Of a stretch of 50,801 nt of DNA, positions 25,226 to 33,682 are shown in pieces. This DNA is from an uncultured Saprospiraceae bacterium (GTDB lineage Bacteria; Bacteroidota; Bacteroidia; Chitinophagales; Saprospiraceae). The DNA is taken from positions 1 to 50,801 of the forward strand of contig CAJQQY010000063.1 of NCBI GenBank assembly GCA_905480595.1. Direction: 5' to 3'. The stretch's first letter is position 1. Every line of letters starts with the position of its first letter. The translations under genes were made by a program, and so were the position numbers. A model generated the notes under the pieces. It did not search any database, had not been told where the DNA came from, and was given only the letters and a program-made list of their open reading frames with translations.

Positions 25226-26152
25226 CTACTTCGGAATTTTCACAATATAACTCTTCCGACTTTTATTCGTCAAACTTGTAGAAACCAACCAAGGATTATA
25301 CACTTTCAACATTCGGTAACTGATATTATATTTTTGTGCAAATGATCCCCAATTTGCCACAGGCTCTTTTACTTCCACTTCGTAAAAATTATCAATCGGC
25401 TGATACAAATCTGCTTCTTCAATATAAAAACCAAAGTCTTGCGGATTAGTCATAATTTCTTTCAACGCTACCAATCGAAAAACATAGCGAGAAGTTTCTT
25501 GATTCAAATTCAAATCAAAATAGCTTTCCCCTTTTTGCAATTTAATTTCTTTAGACAAACGAGTTCCGCCCATGTTGTAAGCTGCTGCTGCTAGCAACCA
25601 ATTTCCAAATCGTTTTTTATTTCCTTTGATATATTTACAAAAAGCTACTGTTGCTTTTTCCAAATGATATCGTTCATCCACTTCTTTATTTATTTCTAAA
25701 CTATACTGCTTTCCTGTCGGTTTCATAAATTGCCAAAAACCTTTTGCGCCAGCAGGCGAAACGGCATTGCTCAAATCACTTTCCGCTACAGATAAATAAA
25801 TAAAATCCTCTGGTACACCATGCTCCTTCAATATTCTTTTCATCATTGGAAAATACTTATTTCCTTTTTTGATATTCAAAAGTGTATTGGAGTGCCAATA
25901 AGTATTTCTCGAAAGTTCCCGATCTAATCTTTCTTTCACATCGAAATTATCCATTGGAAATGCTTCGCCTGCGAAGGAAAAATCTTTATCTAAATTGACC
26001 GATTTGATGACTTGAGGAATATCTTTTTCCACCATCGAAGATGTAAAATTTTGCTTGGTAGAATTCTCTTCTTTTTGAGTGGATGAAGCAAAAACTGCAA
26101 TAGTTAAAAATGCAGCAAGGATTAAGGTGTAGGTAGCCAATGACTTTTGCAT
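25226..26152 (-). CDS. Lytic transglycosylase, MltD-like
   Basis: I start at the ATG at 26150-26152, because MQKSLATYTLILAAFLTIAV is a signal sequence or anchor; the open frame extends 17 codons further. The catalytic domain has VPEDFIYLSVAESDL (Glu124), SPAGAKGFWQFMKPTGKQYS, ERYHLEKATVAFCKYI and AAAAYNMGGTRLSKEI, the SLT signature. The C-terminal part (YNISYRMLKVYNPWL, SYIVKIPK) resembles one LysM-like unit. It cleaves peptidoglycan glycan strands in the periplasm. Confidence 0.9.
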   Translation of the reverse strand: MQKSLATYTLILAAFLTIAVFASSTQKEENSTKQNFTSSMVEKDIPQVIKSVNLDKDFSFAGEAFPMDNFDVKERLDRELSRNTYWHSNTLLNIKKGNKYFPMMKRILKEHGVPEDFIYLSVAESDLSNAVSPAGAKGFWQFMKPTGKQYSLEINKEVDERYHLEKATVAFCKYIKGNKKRFGNWLLAAAAYNMGGTRLSKEIKLQKGESYFDLNLNQETSRYVFRLVALKEIMTNPQDFGFYIEEADLYQPIDNFYEVEVKEPVANWGSFAQKYNISYRMLKVYNPWLVSTSLTNKSRKSYIVKIPK

Positions 26153-26374
26153 AGTATCAGATTTAAAAAAATTATTGAATAAGGGGCTTTCCAACCGTGT
26201 CAAATCAGCTATGATTTAAGAAAAATCAAGGCTAACTCGATATGGTTTTCCAATTAAAAAATGTAGGTTTTGAAAAGATTAGCTTGAATTGGTTGAGTGT
26301 ATGTTTGTTCTACTCTATAAAACGTTAACTCAATATACTAATGTTGCGATTGAATCTGAAAAATGTTGGAGAAA

Positions 26375-26420
26375 AAATAAAGAGGTTATTTTCACCATAT
26401 AGAAAACAACCTCTTTATTT
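26375..26420 (-). terminator. Terminator of the scpB-DUF2480 operon
   Basis: AAATAAAGAGGTT (26375-26387) pairs with AACCTCTTTATTT (26408-26420), 18 bp after the DUF2480 stop on the minus strand, followed by T residues. Confidence 0.85.
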
Positions 26421-26437
26421 TTATTTGAATTTTGAAC

Positions 26438-26965
26438 TTATTTCTTCCTTAAGACTCTAGGTCTCTTAAAAATAGGAACCGTTGAGCAAGGTTCGCCGTA
26501 CATAATTGCTTGCGCAAATGGTCGCAATTTTTTAGTCAACATCACATAAGCTGCTGGCGGAACTGGCTTATTGCTACATCCTTTGATGATGATTCTTCCG
26601 CCTTCATGCTGTGATCCATCGAAATTCATCAATGCTTTTTCAAAAGCTACTTTGTAAAAAGTTTCTTCATCACCTTGAAAAATTTCATTTGCAAATGGCT
26701 CAGCATAACCCGCCACTAACATGTAAGCCCACACAGGAATAATTGCATCAGTCGAGCAAATCACGAGTAAATTCACACCTTTGTATTGCGACCAATCATG
26801 CTCTTTTAGCTCAGTCCGAAAGTCTTTTTCCTTGAGAATTAACTCTTTAAACAAGTAATTCTTTAAATCAAAAATCACCACTTTTTCCTTTGGGAAAAAA
26901 TCTTCTAAATTGATCGTAATCAATCCACTATTGGCAACTCTATTTACTAATGGTTTATCATCCAT
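26438..26965 (-). CDS. DUF2480 family protein
   Basis: A 175-aa cytosolic protein. The opening LVNRVANSGLITINLEDFFP is the hallmark of the Bacteroidota DUF2480 family as I recall it; later conserved parts are DWSQYKGVNLLVICSTDAII, PVWAYMLVAGYAEPFA and GCSNKPVPPAAYVMLTKKLR. No enzymatic motif can be assigned; two conserved-looking Cys (CSTD, GCSN) may matter. It follows scpB by 9 bp, so the two genes form an operon, a link to chromosome segregation only by position. Confidence 0.85.
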   Translation of the reverse strand: MDDKPLVNRVANSGLITINLEDFFPKEKVVIFDLKNYLFKELILKEKDFRTELKEHDWSQYKGVNLLVICSTDAIIPVWAYMLVAGYAEPFANEIFQGDEETFYKVAFEKALMNFDGSQHEGGRIIIKGCSNKPVPPAAYVMLTKKLRPFAQAIMYGEPCSTVPIFKRPRVLRKK

Positions 26966-26974
26966 AATTAAATT

Positions 26975-27694
26975 TTATTCTTCTTCATCTTTTGAAAGAG
27001 TTGAAATATTAATAGAAGGTGCTCCAACATCTAGCGAAAGCACCGCACTCATGATATCACTCACCACATTGGTAATTCCACTTGGATGAGCTGTAACTGC
27101 TTCACTTTGACCAAAAACAGAAACTTCTTCTTCAATTGGCGCAGCTTCTCCGATACTCGTATCTGGCATTTTGAAATCTTTCGGTTTTGGTAAATCTTCC
27201 AAACTCTTCAATCCAAAATAATCCATGAATTTTTCACTTGTACCATAGAGCAATGGTTTTCCTACCGTTTCAGCACGTCCTACTATAGTAACCAATTCTT
27301 TCTCTAAAAGTTTTTGCAAAGCGTAATCACAACTCACTCCACGGATTTTTTCCATCTCTGGTTTTGAGACTGGTTGCTTGTAAGCAATGATAGAAAGTGT
27401 TTCCAAAGCAGCTCTCGACAATTTCTTTTTCGTCGTTTGCTTAAGATACATTGCTACCGTATTGAAATAGGCTCCTTTCGTCAAAAACTGATAACCATTC
27501 GCAATTCCTACCACCTCAAAAGGAAACTGTTCATCTTGATATTTTTTCTCGATTTCGCCAATGGCTTCTTTGATTTCTACTTTTCGAAACTGCATTTCAA
27601 AAGTGTGCTCCAAGGCCTCTCCAATCTCAGCAACCGTAATTGGCTGCTTCGCCGTAAATATTAAACTTTCGATGTGTTGATTTAAAAACTCCAC
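26975..27694 (-). CDS. scpB: Segregation and condensation protein B
   Basis: A 239-aa ScpB with tandem winged-helix domains: HIESLIFTAKQPITVAEIGE, LSRAALETLSIIAYKQPVSK, EIRGVSCDYALQKLLEKEL-type recognition helix (here EKIRGVSCDYALQ) and GRAETVGKPLLYGTSEKFMD. It pairs with ScpA and SMC in chromosome condensation. The C-terminal 50 residues or so are a low-complexity Glu/Ser/Val-rich tail. scpA is not in the window. Confidence 0.95.
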   Translation of the reverse strand: MEFLNQHIESLIFTAKQPITVAEIGEALEHTFEMQFRKVEIKEAIGEIEKKYQDEQFPFEVVGIANGYQFLTKGAYFNTVAMYLKQTTKKKLSRAALETLSIIAYKQPVSKPEMEKIRGVSCDYALQKLLEKELVTIVGRAETVGKPLLYGTSEKFMDYFGLKSLEDLPKPKDFKMPDTSIGEAAPIEEEVSVFGQSEAVTAHPSGITNVVSDIMSAVLSLDVGAPSINISTLSKDEEE

Positions 27695-27756
27695 TATTTC
27701 TATTTTTTAATTTGATTCTTAGACAAATCATTTATCTAAGAGCATTTAAATTTCCG

Positions 27757-27764
27757 CAAAATTA
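27757..27764 (-). promoter_or_regulatory. Candidate -7 element of scpB
   Basis: TAATTTTG on the minus strand matches TAnnTTTG, 62 bp upstream of the scpB ATG. No convincing -33 element. Confidence 0.35.
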
Positions 27765-27802
27765 ATGAAAAAAAACTTAGGAAGAGCTTTATTTTCTAAC
27801 GT

Positions 27803-27841
27803 AAAAAGCCCACAATCAAATTAAAGGATTGTGGGCTTTTT
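27803..27841 (-). terminator. Intrinsic terminator of the 27905-28789 gene
   Basis: AAAAAGCCCACAATC (27803-27817) pairs perfectly with GATTGTGGGCTTTTT (27827-27841). It lies 64 bp past the stop on the minus strand. Confidence 0.88.
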
Positions 27842-27904
27842 TCCCTAAAATCAAATAGAACGAATTCCTGATTAACTGGTTTCCAAATCAACTAATCACA
27901 GGTT

Positions 27905-28789
27905 TCACTTCATTTCCCAACACCTGCTCTCTACTTCCTTTTGAAAAGGAATACTTCGAACTAAGCGATGGAAACTATCTTTATTATATCGTGGATTTTG
28001 ATAATAGTCTTGATCTTGTAGATAAAATTTTGCGTAACCATTCACTCCATCTAGCTCATAAGCAACATCAGTTAAGCAATTACAATATTCCATACTTTCA
28101 TTTGGATGTAACGTTTGATATTTTTCAGTCGCTCTACCTTTGTAAATACCTATTTGATTTTCAGTTGGCCGATTGAATTGAATTTGATGAAACTCAGGTT
28201 TTGTAGATGAATATTTTACTAAAAATTCATCGCCATCTTCGAGTGGCATTCCATTTTCTAAAATAATATCAATGCCTAATTCGTATGCAGTTTTTTCTGA
28301 ATACACTTTCCCATTAGCTATAAAATTATAAGTAGCTTTATCTGGATCAGAAAGAAAAACTTTTGCATTCGTCACCTTTCCACTTGCTGCCAAAAGTGCG
28401 GCAAGACTAGGCTGATTTTGACCATCTCCCATTCTACCTAAAATTACAACGGCAAGAAAAACAAGTACACCTAAAACAGCTAAAAATCCAACACCTTGCT
28501 GTAGATGTTTTTTGTCGATTGCTTTTCGCTTTCGATTGAGCGGGGTATCGACATCTTTATTAATATCAAAACCATAAACGAAACGATCAGCTTGTCGCTC
28601 GATTCCGATTTCGCAAAGTTCTTCTTCGATAAAAATAGAGTAGGATTTTGTTTCACGCACTTTGAAGTCGACGAGAACGACTTTGGAGTTACAATAAATC
28701 ATAACATGGCCTGTACGATCTCCATGAAAAAGGCCTACGTGGTGCTTTTTGCCGGAGGGTGCAAGGTATGTCCAATTGAATTGACTCAC
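27905..28789 (-). CDS. Single-span membrane protein of unknown function
   Basis: A 294-aa protein that I do not recognise. The N-terminal 75 residues are a compact beta-rich, probably cytosolic domain (WTYLAPSGKKHHVGLFHGDR, HVMIYCNSKVVLVDF). Then comes a basic stretch (LNRKRKAIDKK), one transmembrane helix at about 98-118, and a roughly 175-residue domain with a repeated beta pattern and three Cys (CNCLTD, SRCWEMK). Transcribed alone with its own terminator. No catalytic signature is evident. Confidence 0.75.
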   Translation of the reverse strand: MSQFNWTYLAPSGKKHHVGLFHGDRTGHVMIYCNSKVVLVDFKVRETKSYSIFIEEELCEIGIERQADRFVYGFDINKDVDTPLNRKRKAIDKKHLQQGVGFLAVLGVLVFLAVVILGRMGDGQNQPSLAALLAASGKVTNAKVFLSDPDKATYNFIANGKVYSEKTAYELGIDIILENGMPLEDGDEFLVKYSSTKPEFHQIQFNRPTENQIGIYKGRATEKYQTLHPNESMEYCNCLTDVAYELDGVNGYAKFYLQDQDYYQNPRYNKDSFHRLVRSIPFQKEVESRCWEMK

Positions 28790-29285
28790 GGTTAGTGGTA
28801 TTTTTGGACATCTTAAAATGTTATCTTTAAAGGAGTAAAAATGTAAAGTTTCTTTTCAAAGAATAATTTTTTAAAATGTCTGTCAGTGAATGTTTAATTT
28901 TTGTTCTTTTTATAAGTTAAGCTTTTTCGCTTAAAAATCATAGGTTCAGACTGTCTTTGCTTTGCTAAAAAGCGGCAAATTAGAAACACCCTATCTTTAT
29001 ATTTATTTAAAAAAAATATTTAATCCATTGAAAATGAGACAAGAAACTCATTTTTCCTAATTTTAAGTTTGAAATCAAACAATTATTTCTCATTCAAACT
29101 TTAACATATAATCTAAATGGAAATATTCATAAAAGTAACGTTTTCGTGAGTTTACTTTTTTTAGAAAAAAATAAGATTTACAGCTAGAATGGTTTAATTT
29201 TATAAAAATCATATAGGTTGGTCTGCTTTAGTTGACCTGAAAAACAAATTCCTTTTAGGTCTCTACCCCATTAAAATATTCATCC
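28790..29285. other. 496-bp intergenic region
   Basis: AT-rich spacer between divergently transcribed genes. The only clear structure is the GGTCTGCTTTAG repeat at 29220-29261, described separately. No additional ORF with coding character was seen. Confidence 0.5.
29220..29261. repeat. GGTCTGCTTTAG repeat, single copy with hairpin
   Basis: Bases 29220-29244 match 42012-42036 at 24 of 25 positions (T at 29232 against C at 42024). Bases 29234-29261 can also fold as a hairpin, GACCTGAAAA with TTTTAGGTC. It lies 25 bp before the DksA/TraR-like start codon, so it may form part of its 5' leader. Confidence 0.7.
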
Positions 29286-29624
29286 ATGACAATCGAAGAT
29301 AGAAAAGCATTAAAAGAAAAAATAAACGAAGAGATTGTAAAAATCAAAGCGGCGATAGTTCCCCTTCTCGATGCTACAAAACCAATCAGTCCTGAAAACT
29401 CCCTAGGACGAGTGAGTCGAATGGATGCGATTAATAATAAAGGTGTGGCGGAAGCTGCACTTCGATCAGCCAAAACAAAATTATCAAAACTCCAATTGGC
29501 TTTAAAAAAAGTAGATAATCCAGATTTTGGAAATTGCTCGATGTGTAAAAATCCAATTCGCCCAGCTCGACTTATGTATATGCCTGAAAGCACAAAATGT
29601 GTGAGGTGCGCAGATCGACGATAA
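29286..29624 (+). CDS. DksA/TraR-type zinc-finger protein
   Basis: A 112-aa protein. Its helical N-terminal part (EDRKALKEKINEEIVKIKAA) resembles the DksA coiled coil, though short. A segment with NSLGRVSRMDAINNKGVAEA follows, then a C4 zinc finger with Cys84/Cys87 (NCSMC) and Cys105/Cys108 (KCVRC) and the phrase IRPARLMYMPESTKC, diagnostic of TraR/DksA proteins. It is likely a regulator that binds RNA polymerase. The acidic tip residues of DksA are not clearly conserved. Confidence 0.88.
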   Translation: MTIEDRKALKEKINEEIVKIKAAIVPLLDATKPISPENSLGRVSRMDAINNKGVAEAALRSAKTKLSKLQLALKKVDNPDFGNCSMCKNPIRPARLMYMPESTKCVRCADRR

Positions 29625-29630
29625 TTAAAA

Positions 29631-29732
29631 TTAAAGTTGCGGACAATTACAATCTCCTGCTTTGCAACTTGCAATAGTCAAAATTGTAATCGCTAAAAAA
29701 AAGAACCAAAGTAAATTTTTATTATTTTTCAT
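29631..29732 (-). CDS. 33-aa small lipoprotein
   Basis: The ATG at 29730-29732 gives MKNNKNLLWFFFLAITILTI, then ASC and KAGDCNCPQL, stop at 29631-29633. This is a complete lipoprotein signal with lipobox TIASC (acylated Cys23), leaving an 11-residue Cys-rich mature peptide ending in CNCPQL. I have the impression that short lipoproteins ending in CxCP occur in other Bacteroidota. It is convergent with the zinc-finger gene. It is too short for most gene callers. Confidence 0.6.
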   Translation of the reverse strand: MKNNKNLLWFFFLAITILTIASCKAGDCNCPQL

Positions 29733-29794
29733 AATTTTATTTTTTTGTAAAAATAGTTTTTTTCACATAAATGTTCCCCTTTAGGGGCTAGGGT

Positions 29795-30868
29795 TTGAAT
29801 CAAAAGAAAAAATTTTTAGTTGCTCCCTTGAATTGGGGATTGGGTCATGCGACTCGATGTATTCCAATTATTCGTTTTTTGCAAAAACAAAATGCGTCTG
29901 TTTTTTTAGCTTCAGATGGTCGTGCATTTCATTTATTGCAAAAGGAATTTCCTGAACTTCCCATCTTTCAACTTCCTTCCTACAATATCACTTATCGCAC
30001 TTCAAATATGATGTGGAACATGGCTTGGCAATTTCCCAAAATGATACGAGCAATTGTCAATGAGAAAAAAGAAATTTCGAAAATTGTAGAAATAGAAAAC
30101 ATAGACATCATCATTTCAGACAATCGCTTTGGTCTTTTTTCGGATAAAACTTACAATATATTTATGACGCATCAAATCAATTTACCGATTCCTATTCCAT
30201 TTTTTCGGCAAATTGGAAATTGGTTAAATCGAAAAATGATTCAACGATTTGATGAATGCTGGATTCCTGATTTTGAGCTTGAACCAAATTTATCTGGCAA
30301 ACTTTCGCATGGTCATTTTTTATTAAAAAATACACTCACAAAATATATCGGCTCACTTTCTCGAATAAAAAAGATAGAACGTAAAATCCAACGAAAAGCA
30401 ATTATCATCCTTTCTGGCCCTGAACCTCAACGCACTTTTTTAGAAAAAAATATTTTAGCACAAGCTCTTGAATTACCTTACCAATTTCTTTTGGTCAAGG
30501 GACAGACTGAACAGAAAGAGCATTTTTACTTTAATAAAAATATAGAAGTCGTTTCATTTTTAACTTCTAAAAAATTAAATCAAGCGATTGCAGAAAGTGA
30601 AATTGTCATCAGTCGATCAGGTTATACCACTTTGATGGATTTAGTTTTTTTAGAAAAAAAAGCAATTCTAATTCCTACTCCTGGGCAGACGGAACAAGAA
30701 TATTTAGCTGATCATTTTTTTGAGCAAAAAATATTTTACACCTCTTCGCAAAAAGGTTTTGATTTAAAAAATGCCTTGAAGAAAGTGGAATCATTTAGTG
30801 GGATTGATTCATCTATTTTTGAAAAAACTACTTTCGAAAAAAATGTAATTGAATTGTTAGGGAAATAA
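29795..30868 (+). CDS. MurG-like glycosyltransferase (GT-B fold)
   Basis: A 357-aa protein starting at TTG 29795, where FLVAPLNWGLGHATRCIPII gives the N-terminal nucleotide-fold motif of GT28/MurG-like enzymes. The C-terminal donor-binding part has AIIILSGPEPQR, SRSGYTTLMDLVFLEKKAIL and PTPGQTEQEYLADHF. It is not MurG itself: motifs and neighbours differ. It probably transfers a sugar to a lipid or surface glycan; donor and acceptor cannot be read from sequence. A CCCCTTTAGGGG palindrome precedes the start at 29776-29787. Confidence 0.82.
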   Translation: MNQKKKFLVAPLNWGLGHATRCIPIIRFLQKQNASVFLASDGRAFHLLQKEFPELPIFQLPSYNITYRTSNMMWNMAWQFPKMIRAIVNEKKEISKIVEIENIDIIISDNRFGLFSDKTYNIFMTHQINLPIPIPFFRQIGNWLNRKMIQRFDECWIPDFELEPNLSGKLSHGHFLLKNTLTKYIGSLSRIKKIERKIQRKAIIILSGPEPQRTFLEKNILAQALELPYQFLLVKGQTEQKEHFYFNKNIEVVSFLTSKKLNQAIAESEIVISRSGYTTLMDLVFLEKKAILIPTPGQTEQEYLADHFFEQKIFYTSSQKGFDLKNALKKVESFSGIDSSIFEKTTFEKNVIELLGK

Positions 30869-30930
30869 AAGAAGGGAACCACATTTTACAATGCAGCTCC
30901 CTTATTCATATTTGATTAGCCAATTTTACT

Positions 30931-32019
30931 TTAATGATTCACCGTCATTTTCTTACTCGCTTTAAATCCATCTCCTTCGACAGTATAAAAATATTGTCCA
31001 TTTGGAAGATCGTTCACATCAAGTTCAATCGCCTCTTTTCCAGAACTTAAATTCGTCAAGTTCAATTGCTTCGCTACTTTTCCATTCATATCTGTAACGA
31101 TCAAATTCAATTGCTTCACACCCTCTGGAATTTCTACTTCAATCCGAGTCATTCCAGTTGCAGGGTTAGGATAATTTTGACCTAACACTATATTTACATT
31201 TGGAGTAACTAATTCTTTTTGACCAAAATCTTCTCTTCTTTCCGCAGGTGGACTTGGTAAAGTTCCATCCCATAAAATGAATTGAACTGCTACCTTTCCA
31301 TTTTTTCTTCCTTTACGCTTATGACCTTTTTCTCCTTTCCTCTTTTCACCCTTCTCGCCTTTCATTTTATCACCACGTTTTTGTTTTTCATGCTTACCCA
31401 TTTTGTGATGTCTTCCTCGATGAGGTTCCAATCCGAATAAACCAACTTTACCTTTTCTCTTTCCTTCCTTCATTTTAGGAGCATCAGCAGGTCTGTATCT
31501 TTCAAAGATTGATTTTTGATCGGCTGTCCATTTTTTATAATTAGGCTTTAGCCCAACCATTGTAGTTTTTATCAATTCTTCGTTTCGTTCCATAAACCCC
31601 TTCATCTCAGCTTTGAGATTTTTGTTTTTTCTATCCCCCTGCATTGCTTTTCTCTTTTCCATTTTCTCTTTTTTGAAAGCATGTCGTTCTTCCTCTGACA
31701 TATCTTTCATTTTTTCTTTCATTGCTTTACGTTCTTCTTTGGTTGGACGATTAGCTTCTCGCTCTGCTTTTTTTTCTGCTCTTTTTTGCCCTAACTCTGT
31801 TCGCTTAGCTTGAACAAATGCTAGATCTTCGGCACTTAACTGTGCATCAAATTCATCTTGAGATTTTTGTAAAACAGGCACTACATTTTTTTCGATGTAG
31901 CTATGCATTTCTTTTTTTAGTTCTGGATTAGGTTGGTGATGTTTCTTTTTTTCACGTTGACCAAATGCCAATGATGTAATCATCAATCCTAACACTAATA
32001 ACAAAATATTCTTTTTCAT
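30931..32019 (-). CDS. T9SS-sorted protein with Lys-rich Spy-like region
   Basis: A 362-aa protein: signal peptide ending in SLAFGQ, then a helical, extremely charged region (EERKAMKEKMKDMSEEERHA), a Lys/Gly-rich low-complexity stretch at about 205-245 with repeats of GEKRKGEKG type, and a C-terminal type IX secretion sorting domain (GQNYPNPATGMTRIEVEIPE, DLPNGQYFYTVEGDGFKASK). The N-terminal part, with Lys- and Glu-rich helices and an LSAEDLAF segment, recalls Spy/CpxP proteins. It is the last gene of the ECF sigma cluster (74 bp after the Spy-like gene) and probably surface-exposed. Confidence 0.85.
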   Translation of the reverse strand: MKKNILLLVLGLMITSLAFGQREKKKHHQPNPELKKEMHSYIEKNVVPVLQKSQDEFDAQLSAEDLAFVQAKRTELGQKRAEKKAEREANRPTKEERKAMKEKMKDMSEEERHAFKKEKMEKRKAMQGDRKNKNLKAEMKGFMERNEELIKTTMVGLKPNYKKWTADQKSIFERYRPADAPKMKEGKRKGKVGLFGLEPHRGRHHKMGKHEKQKRGDKMKGEKGEKRKGEKGHKRKGRKNGKVAVQFILWDGTLPSPPAERREDFGQKELVTPNVNIVLGQNYPNPATGMTRIEVEIPEGVKQLNLIVTDMNGKVAKQLNLTNLSSGKEAIELDVNDLPNGQYFYTVEGDGFKASKKMTVNH

Positions 32020-32093
32020 CTTACTTTTTTTTTGAGTTCTTAAGTTAAACTAAGAACGGTTTTTTAACTTTTAAAAAATTGATTTAGGAAAAA

Positions 32094-32585
32094 TCATTGC
32101 GCTTCTTTCTTCTTCTTTTTACTTCTTTTTCCTTTTTGAAATTTCCTTCGCGACATAGCCTTCTTGAAAACGCGCTCGAGCTTTTGACGTTGTTCAATAG
32201 TACACTCCGCTTGCAATTCCAAATAATGTTGAACTAATAATTTTTCTCGATTAGCTTCTTTGATTCCGATTTGATCGGCAATCATATTTGCTTTTAAAGT
32301 GTCAGGCGACTCTGCAGAAACCGCATCTAACATTTCATTTTTCAAATCACGAATGGCTTTCCATTCTTCTCTTGATTTTTGAAAATGGGCTTTTCGAAGC
32401 TCCTTAAATTTGACTGCTTGATCGTCCGAAAGGTTTAATTCTTTTTTCAAAAAATCATTCGGATTTGGTCTTTCTCCTCCACCTTCTCGAGGACGTAAAA
32501 AGAAAAGAACAGACAACAAAATTAAGTTGAGCAAAACAAGTGCTCCGATAATCCATTTTGTATATTTATTATTTGTTAAACTCAT
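32094..32585 (-). CDS. Spy/CpxP-like membrane-anchored periplasmic protein
   Basis: A 163-aa protein with one N-terminal transmembrane helix (about 11-30) and a periplasmic helical domain with the Spy/CpxP pattern: LNLSDDQAVKFKELRKAHFQ, later CTIEQRQKLERVFKKAM (an LTxxQ-like repeat). It ends in a Lys/Arg-rich tail. Spy-family proteins are periplasmic chaperones or metal sensors. It lies 12 bp after the small membrane protein and is part of the ECF sigma operon. Confidence 0.8.
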   Translation of the reverse strand: MSLTNNKYTKWIIGALVLLNLILLSVLFFLRPREGGGERPNPNDFLKKELNLSDDQAVKFKELRKAHFQKSREEWKAIRDLKNEMLDAVSAESPDTLKANMIADQIGIKEANREKLLVQHYLELQAECTIEQRQKLERVFKKAMSRRKFQKGKRSKKKKKEAQ

Positions 32586-32597
32586 ATTGCTTACCTT

Positions 32598-32942
32598 TTA
32601 ATCGTTGAAACTTAAATATTCTAAATCCTCCGCTTCATTCACTATCAATGCATATTCCTCTGCGAACTCATCAATACTCGTTGTAGCAGTTTCAGTTGTT
32701 TCATCAAAATAACCTGACTGCATCAAAGCAAATCCATTGATAAAAAGAAGTCCAACCACCAATGCAAATTGCCAAATTGGAAAACGTGTGCGTGTTGTTA
32801 TGACATCACCTTCTGCGTCTTGCCGAAGCTTCTCCTGGAGTCGTGTGTAAAGAAATGGATTGCCTTCGACTCTTTGAATTTGGTCGATACTTTCCATTGT
32901 CTTTTTGACTTCTTGGTCGATATTTATTTTCTTATTTTTCAT
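32598..32942 (-). CDS. Small membrane protein, probable anti-sigma factor
   Basis: A 114-aa protein with a cytosolic N-terminus of about 54 residues (VKKTMESIDQIQRVEGNPFL, YTRLQEKLR), one transmembrane helix (about 55-73) and a short acidic periplasmic tail. Position directly after an ECF sigma gene (58-bp gap) and this topology suggest an anti-sigma factor. No zinc HxxxCxxC motif is present, so it would be a non-zinc type; the role is inferred. Confidence 0.7.
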   Translation of the reverse strand: MKNKKINIDQEVKKTMESIDQIQRVEGNPFLYTRLQEKLRQDAEGDVITTRTRFPIWQFALVVGLLFINGFALMQSGYFDETTETATTSIDEFAEEYALIVNEAEDLEYLSFND

Positions 32943-33000
32943 TTTACGATTCTTCTTTTAGATGTTGTTGTTTGGGAAAACTTGCGGAACGAATAAAATT

Positions 33001-33579
33001 TTATCCTTTGTTTTTTTTATAATAATCTCCGAGTGTCTTTTGTAAATTCTTTTTTGCTCGGAACATCAATGATTCAACGGAGGACAAACTCGTTTCCATA
33101 ATTGCTGTGATTTCTTGATAGCTTAACCCCTCGATTTTATGCAACGTAAATGCGATTCTTTGATTCTCTGGTAGTTTTTCGATGGCTGCAAAAAGTGTTT
33201 TCGAACGTTCCTTATTTTCCAATAAAACTCCTGGATGATCGTAATCGAATGCTTTTATTCGATCTGCATTTTCATGCATTCCGATGAGTGATTGAAAAAA
33301 TGATTTTCGCTTTTCTCGTTTTTTCGCTCGAATGTGTTCTAGGCACTTTGTTGTTGTGATTCGATAAATCCAAGTAGACAATTTGGAGTCTCCTCGAAAG
33401 TTATTGATGCTTCGAAAAACTTCTAGGAATACATCCTGTACAATATCTTCTGCATCATGCCGATTGGGCACAAAACCTAAACAAGTGTTCAATACTTTCC
33501 CTTGAAAAGTATCGACCAAGTTTTTGAAGGCAGTTTCGTTGCCTTCTTTTAGTTGTGGTATAATTTGAGTTTCGTCCAA
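33001..33579 (-). CDS. ECF RNA polymerase sigma factor
   Basis: A 192-aa sigma-70 family ECF factor. Region 2 contains DAEDIVQDVFLEVFRSINNF and GDSKLSTWIYRITTTKCLEH; region 4 contains KLPENQRIAFTLHKIEGLSY and QEITAIMETSLSSVESLMFR, the recognition helix. It starts the four-gene cluster sigma / membrane protein / Spy-like / T9SS protein, which looks like an envelope-stress regulon under its own control. Confidence 0.93.
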   Translation of the reverse strand: MDETQIIPQLKEGNETAFKNLVDTFQGKVLNTCLGFVPNRHDAEDIVQDVFLEVFRSINNFRGDSKLSTWIYRITTTKCLEHIRAKKREKRKSFFQSLIGMHENADRIKAFDYDHPGVLLENKERSKTLFAAIEKLPENQRIAFTLHKIEGLSYQEITAIMETSLSSVESLMFRAKKNLQKTLGDYYKKNKG

Positions 33580-33682
33580 GTTATTTTTTATATATCCTTT
33601 GGATGATGTGTTTTTTCAAAACTTGCGTTGTACATTTTTCTAAAGCGTTTTTAACTTTTTTTTACCGACTTGGAAAATCGTT

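Noticed and set aside
29255-29674. 139-aa minus-strand frame opposite the zinc-finger gene
   Set aside because: The plus-strand frame has a clear DksA/TraR C4 motif; the reverse frame has no recognisable feature and overlaps it completely.
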